The notes under the pieces: generated by a model | Database searches by the model: none | Seen by the model: the letters and a program-made list of their open reading frames with translations, nothing else | What the model was told of the DNA's origin: nothing | DNA from: Cudoniella acicularis | Lineage: Eukaryota > Ascomycota > Leotiomycetes > Helotiales > Helotiaceae | DNA length: 24,358 bases | Assembly: GCA_013054445.1 (NCBI GenBank) | Contig: JAAMPI010000853.1 | Span: 1-24,358 of the forward strand | Direction: 5' to 3' | Program-made: the position numbers and the translations under genes | Shown here: positions 21,601-24,358 of the stretch, piece by piece | How positions within the stretch are numbered: the first letter of the stretch is position 1 | How the letters are laid out: each line of letters opens with the position of its first letter

Positions 21601-21987
21601 CCACCGTGGGCATCCAACAACATGTTAGGGAACACAATCGCCTCAGCAGGGCACAGAAGAAAAAATAGCGCATTCAGTCTACTCAGCGAATCTCCGAGTG
21701 GCACCGGCCAGCAAAGCGAGGGCAATTCTCCACCTGGAAGCCCAACGCTCACAATGAGTGTCCCTCAGGACCCTGTTAAGAAAGATTCCGAACAAGAAAA
21801 AGAAGCAAACGACAGAGAAAAGTATTTCAAAAAGCATAAATACACTGGGAGCGCAGAAAGTATTAGCTACTCAAAAGAAGAAGACCCCGTCGTTGGCGAA
21901 CGATGGATTTTGGAGAGAAGACGAACAGCAGAGAGTGGTGAGGTTGAGCTCTTGGGGCGAGAGGTCATCCAGGGTGGCAGGATATGA
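18610..21987 (+). CDS. Large acidic, mostly disordered conserved fungal protein
   Basis: A 1125-residue frame without introns. I set the start at the ATG at 18610 (MFSYLRPHHRRTSTPSSPAE). The frame extends 32 codons further up only to a TTG at 18514. No catalytic domain is recognisable. Islands that look conserved sit in disordered Ser/Pro/Gly-rich sequence: ARLNLLNPMSLLARRRTS, then FRIRGTVVHDFSAPRPRR; a short charged block KSTSSRFSFDMIGAAEQERL before two acidic runs (about 485-504 and 518-526); an Ala-rich segment (about 772-785); a second acidic stretch (about 830-845); LNALLKLRRGAWGGSQ; and the C-terminal tail ERWILERRRTAESGEVELLG to the end. Proline motifs such as GPPVPPK (about 389-395) could bind SH3 domains, and HRRKNSAFS (about 1014) is a basophilic-kinase-type site. 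Together these suggest a phosphorylated scaffold, which is inference only. I recall similar proteins in other Pezizomycotina without a name. Confidence 0.85.
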   Translation: MFSYLRPHHRRTSTPSSPAEQSHSFEPPLHPIEHGHGHPQRWQDSGSPEPTSATSPPYISSNMTRVASGGSDTVPNEPSRSANEWEPRTQNWDSSKGNARSQNIFSYSNHQRIPYAASQRPDSAGNAGVPNHTSFQTSRPQAGGTHDVAFRQKSPEPRHTFVTAVDLQNNSVATGKRPSGAKLPNPPPPSANTAPTFEPVQPKSGKARLNLLNPMSLLARRRTSHAIPQLSPEALAANRASENISENLDFRIRGTVVHDFSAPRPRRNVSYNDVRSEEVANNATKSYQRSPNPQYGESNTTEDSSSGPWSGGNHTPVFTENFEEEQYPAAGPHVRKANDLTDLPLPKPPYAKGAQRPVESNSTPKNNESIQKQVPAKRQISARKPVSDIGPPVPPKSNAPMPSEAKRISIDPTSAQPKSTLSGKKGRPRNVSEVSAKDAVIPKHMKSTSSRFSFDMIGAAEQERLLEDRHRQRALEKKAEKITGDEPEDDFEDEFDFDNYDDDDGLEERIPGVNADLDEEEEPDEFPQNGESLAGFTFQQSWLTPLSPSSPGMVSTPRDANGDVIGFAMTKNSPYVPGGLAQDSVASPLSPISPVSPASAESAVGNGTIRGLGLEGIGVPQAQVAGEQPEEQNVEQKDFPQSFGIDDDDLYFDDGIISGLGEADDTVEFDESVFDIIDTDQYGRPLKSLSSIPTLYSPPTLTSDPSPSLNKTVDSTDGAKCAADAISPTSLPLSGGLAPMPSILENRTSKPSDEPPATVGLTQDSLAAYQSALAAAAFTAAANGKFRRDSTPLDTTPSEHDDAQHDDTQPGLVSDSSHTSHYEPFSPNYDMEDDFDYDDALEDDAIIAVANAEALANDCDGFYGQEFGFYSAPAGEAEYANGGYFGPRGVEGVNRSQSGRVVSREPNLTPITERSEYSNRNSFMSPLFGPGSLASPGLAQLAGMMSSQEYEAGDMSLNALLKLRRGAWGGSQASLHSSAGSPKSAGGLDDGSPIGPNPPWASNNMLGNTIASAGHRRKNSAFSLLSESPSGTGQQSEGNSPPGSPTLTMSVPQDPVKKDSEQEKEANDREKYFKKHKYTGSAESISYSKEEDPVVGERWILERRRTAESGEVELLGREVIQGGRI

Positions 21988-22587
21988 GCCGCTAGCGTAT
22001 ATATTGTATTTTTAACTCGATACCTTAGCTCAAAGGCTCAGCGGAATGCATTTGATTCTGTTCGCGATGACTGAGATGTCATGATCGGGAATATGTGCCA
22101 AATGGGTAACGAACTCGTTGGATCAAACGGTTCGCACATGGCTGCCACCCTAAAACGGATATTTCAAGCACTCCTCTCGTTCAAATCAAACACATCGGAA
22201 ATAAGGTTAGAGGTGCAGTCATGCAAACGAGTAGTTCAGTATCAAGATCCTCCAATCACCATCAACAAGATAGGGGCTTGGGGGCGAAATGCGGCACAGC
22301 ATCCCAGCCGCTTCAGATTCGTAAGTTTCCTAATTTGAGGCTGCTGACCCGACGACCAAGTATCTGGGGTACGGGATTGGTGTGACGTGCCCCCGCAGGC
22401 TCGCACGTCCCCGTGCTTTCCGGGGTATATATCACTATGAAGCGTATATTCCTCCATTCGCACATTGTTCCTTCTCTTTTCTGCGTTTTAACTTTCACTG
22501 CTGTCTGTCGTATATAACCTTATTTTGCCAAAATTTTTACTGGTGCTGGCTCGATACTCTCGTTCAAGCCAAGCATAGTACATCAAA
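21988..22587. promoter_or_regulatory. Intergenic: 3' flank of large gene, promoter of Zn2Cys6 gene
   Basis: The left part is the 3' flank of the large acidic protein gene. The right part has promoter character. A GC hairpin CCCCGTGCTTTCCGGGG (22409-22425) is followed immediately by a TATATAT run (22426-22432). A pyrimidine-rich leader begins near 22,450. A second TATATAA (22511-22517) overlaps a sterol-element-like TCGTATA. Open frames here are short and unrecognised. Confidence 0.45.
22508..22514 (+). promoter_or_regulatory. TCGTATA, sterol-regulatory-element-like heptamer
   Basis: TCGTATA is the core of the yeast sterol regulatory element bound by Upc2/Ecm22. It lies 74 bp upstream of the start codon of a gene whose zinc cluster resembles that family, and it overlaps a TATATAA. 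A single heptamer is expected by chance in several hundred bases at a frequency of a few percent, so self-regulation is only a suggestion. Confidence 0.3.
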
Positions 22588-24358
22588 ATGCCCTCTAGAG
22601 CAGAAGATAAATCGTCGCCATCTACGGATGGTTCTGATAAAGTAGTAGTGGTGAAGACACGTCGATCAAATGGGAAATCTAGATCGGGTTGCTCGAATTG
22701 CAAGAAGCGGAGAGTTAAGGTATAGCTGCATTTTTTTGTCTGCGACTTTCCATTTGCGGAAAACCAATATCATCCTCGACGTTTTACACGAGATAATGCT
22801 TTGTCACTCATGTGCTTCTGCTCAATTATTCCCGAATTTGTCAAGTTATTTGTGGACCTTCATAATGATGTACATGAGTGCTAACTTGATTAGTGCGATG
22901 AGCAGAGACCTGTGTGTGGCAGGTGTGAGATGCAACCGCATGCTTGCGTTTATGCGGTGAAAGAGGTACCACGCTGGAAGAACAATGTCAGCACTTTCAA
23001 CGTAACGACTGTAGCCAAGACCAAGATATTGCCAAAGGATACTAATCCTCACATTGCATCAATCCAACCTGGATATTATGGAATAGACATAAATACTATT
23101 TGGGATCTCCATGCAAAAGCCCCTGATTACACACTCGCACGCCCCATCTCATTCGTTCCTGAAAAGGAATGCCGCAAGTTGGGGCCTAAAGACACCTTCC
23201 TACTGGTCAACTTTACCTCGAATACAAGCCGGGATCTCGTTGGACCGCAATCTCTGTGGTCCGGAGACTTGACACAATTAGCCTTTCAAGTGCGTTAAAT
23301 ACCACCCACTATACCACAAAAGGGGTCTACATAACGATAAGCTAACACTACGTACCAGCACAACTACCTGCTCCACGCTATGCTCATGCTCTCAGCGCGG
23401 GCACCTGCAAAAAAGTCCCCCCAGCCCAAAGCACCAACTACACGCCCCACGACTTCACACACCTCGAAGCGCACCACCTTCAAAAACCCTAGCAACTTTC
23501 CGCCCCACCTTTCACCCCAATAGCTGCGAAAAACCCCGAAGCCATCGTCTCGACCTCCTTCCTCCTCTACTTCCACATGTGTTCAATCCTCGACTTCAAT
23601 CCTTTCGCAACCCCTGCACCGCGAGAAGATACTTCTTTCAAGTATTTGAGGGGGATTTGTAGTGTTGTTACGGCGGGCCCTGGTGTGAAGAGGAAGATTG
23701 ATATGTTTCGGAATATTATTGAGAAGCCTACTTTTTTTTCCGTATTTTCTTTCAGAGATCCACCCCGTGCCGGGGCCTGGGGCGATTTTGCTTTCTCTTT
23801 TACACAACCTTTCACCAGACGACGCACGGCGACCTGGTTCTAAGAATTTCGATATCTATGATAAACGCATCTCATCGCTAGCTCCGTACCTAGTAACATG
23901 CACGGATGAGAAAGTGGGAAGAGAGGCGTTGGAGGAGTTGCTTGTGACGTTTCAGAGATGGCAGGCGCATTGTCCGATGCGGTTTGATGGGTTGGTTAAG
24001 GTTTTTGATCCGGTTGCGCTTATCGTTATGGCGTATTATTATGCGGCAATCGGGGTTACGTTGAGGAGGACGGGTGGGAGGTATTGGTGGTGGGTGGAGA
24101 AGCCTGGGTATAGTATGTGTCATCTCTTTCCTTAATCCTCATTCCCCTCTCCTTCCTTTCTCTTTTTATTAACGATTTCGAAAATAGTGGTTCAAACCAT
24201 CTCCAACTGCCTAGGACCAGCCTGGAGCGCGTGGCTGGAATGGCCGAAGGCGATGGCCTTGTCTTTTTCGACTAAGGCTGGGATACCGCGGATTGATGAT
24301 GATAGAAGGATATGGGTTCTTCCTCAGGAGTTGTGTGATCAGGAGAAGGATTTGAGTT
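22588..24358 (+). pseudogene. Zn2Cys6 regulator, Upc2-like type, frameshifted, partial at right edge
   Basis: Exon 1 (22588-22719) and exon 2 (22894-23289) join in frame to give a complete binuclear zinc cluster: GCSNCKKRRVK|CDEQRP then CGRCEMQPHAC, spacing CX2CX6CX6CX2CX6C, preceded by a basic TRRSNGKSRS. The intron splits the cluster before its third cysteine. It has a GTATAG donor, giving an immediate in-frame stop if retained, and a CTAAC branch point. A second intron (23290-23358) leads to HNYLLHAMLMLSA, the start of the fungal regulatory domain. From there the reading frame changes four times: about 23390-23400, the A-run 23482-23486, about 23511-23518, and the T8 run at 23732-23739. 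Each segment stays family-like (THLEAHHLQK; KTLATFRPTF; AIVSTSFLLYFHMC; LLVTFQRWQAHCPM). A last intron (24113-24187) joins to ISNCLGPAWSAWLEWP, and the gene leaves the window open. It is either a decaying gene or a locally mis-assembled intact one. As a family member it would be a nuclear DNA-binding regulator. Confidence 0.75.

Overview
The window looks like nuclear DNA of a filamentous ascomycete (Pezizomycotina; a Leotiomycete-like origin is possible but is only a guess). The evidence is short 48-80 nt introns with GTAAGT/GTATGT donors and CTAAC/CTGAC-type branch points, pyrimidine-rich leaders, and fungal families: a DLT1-like membrane protein, an SV2/SVOP-like MFS transporter and a Zn2Cys6 regulator.

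The window falls into two compartments. The left half (about 1-11,800) is gene-poor. It holds one decayed F-box/LRR gene on the minus strand (1176-3328), a nested inverted-repeat element with MITE features (5294-5737), several short diverged tandem repeats and minisatellites, and alternating AT-rich and GC-rich blocks in which I cannot support a gene. The right half (about 11,800-24,358) is ordinary gene-dense fungal DNA. It carries a spliced small protein of 60 residues (+), a DLT1-like two-TM protein (-), a six-exon MFS transporter (+), a 1125-residue largely disordered acidic conserved protein (+), and a Zn2Cys6 regulator of the Upc2-like type (+) that runs off the right edge and carries several frameshifts.

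The small-protein gene and the DLT1 gene converge. The DLT1 and MFS genes diverge from a 1.5 kb shared intergenic region. The MFS gene, the large protein and the regulator lie in tandem. Nothing shows that the right-half genes form one pathway; they look like independent neighbours, not a secondary-metabolite cluster. I found no tRNA, rRNA or CRISPR array.

The best leads are: (i) two multi-lesion regulatory or adaptor genes (F-box and Zn2Cys6) beside perfectly intact long genes, which argues for real gene decay over a uniformly poor assembly; (ii) the nested palindromic element with three stacked inverted-repeat pairs abutting each other; (iii) the 60-residue protein whose 291 nt intron is a multiple of three and stop-free, so it can be spliced or read through.
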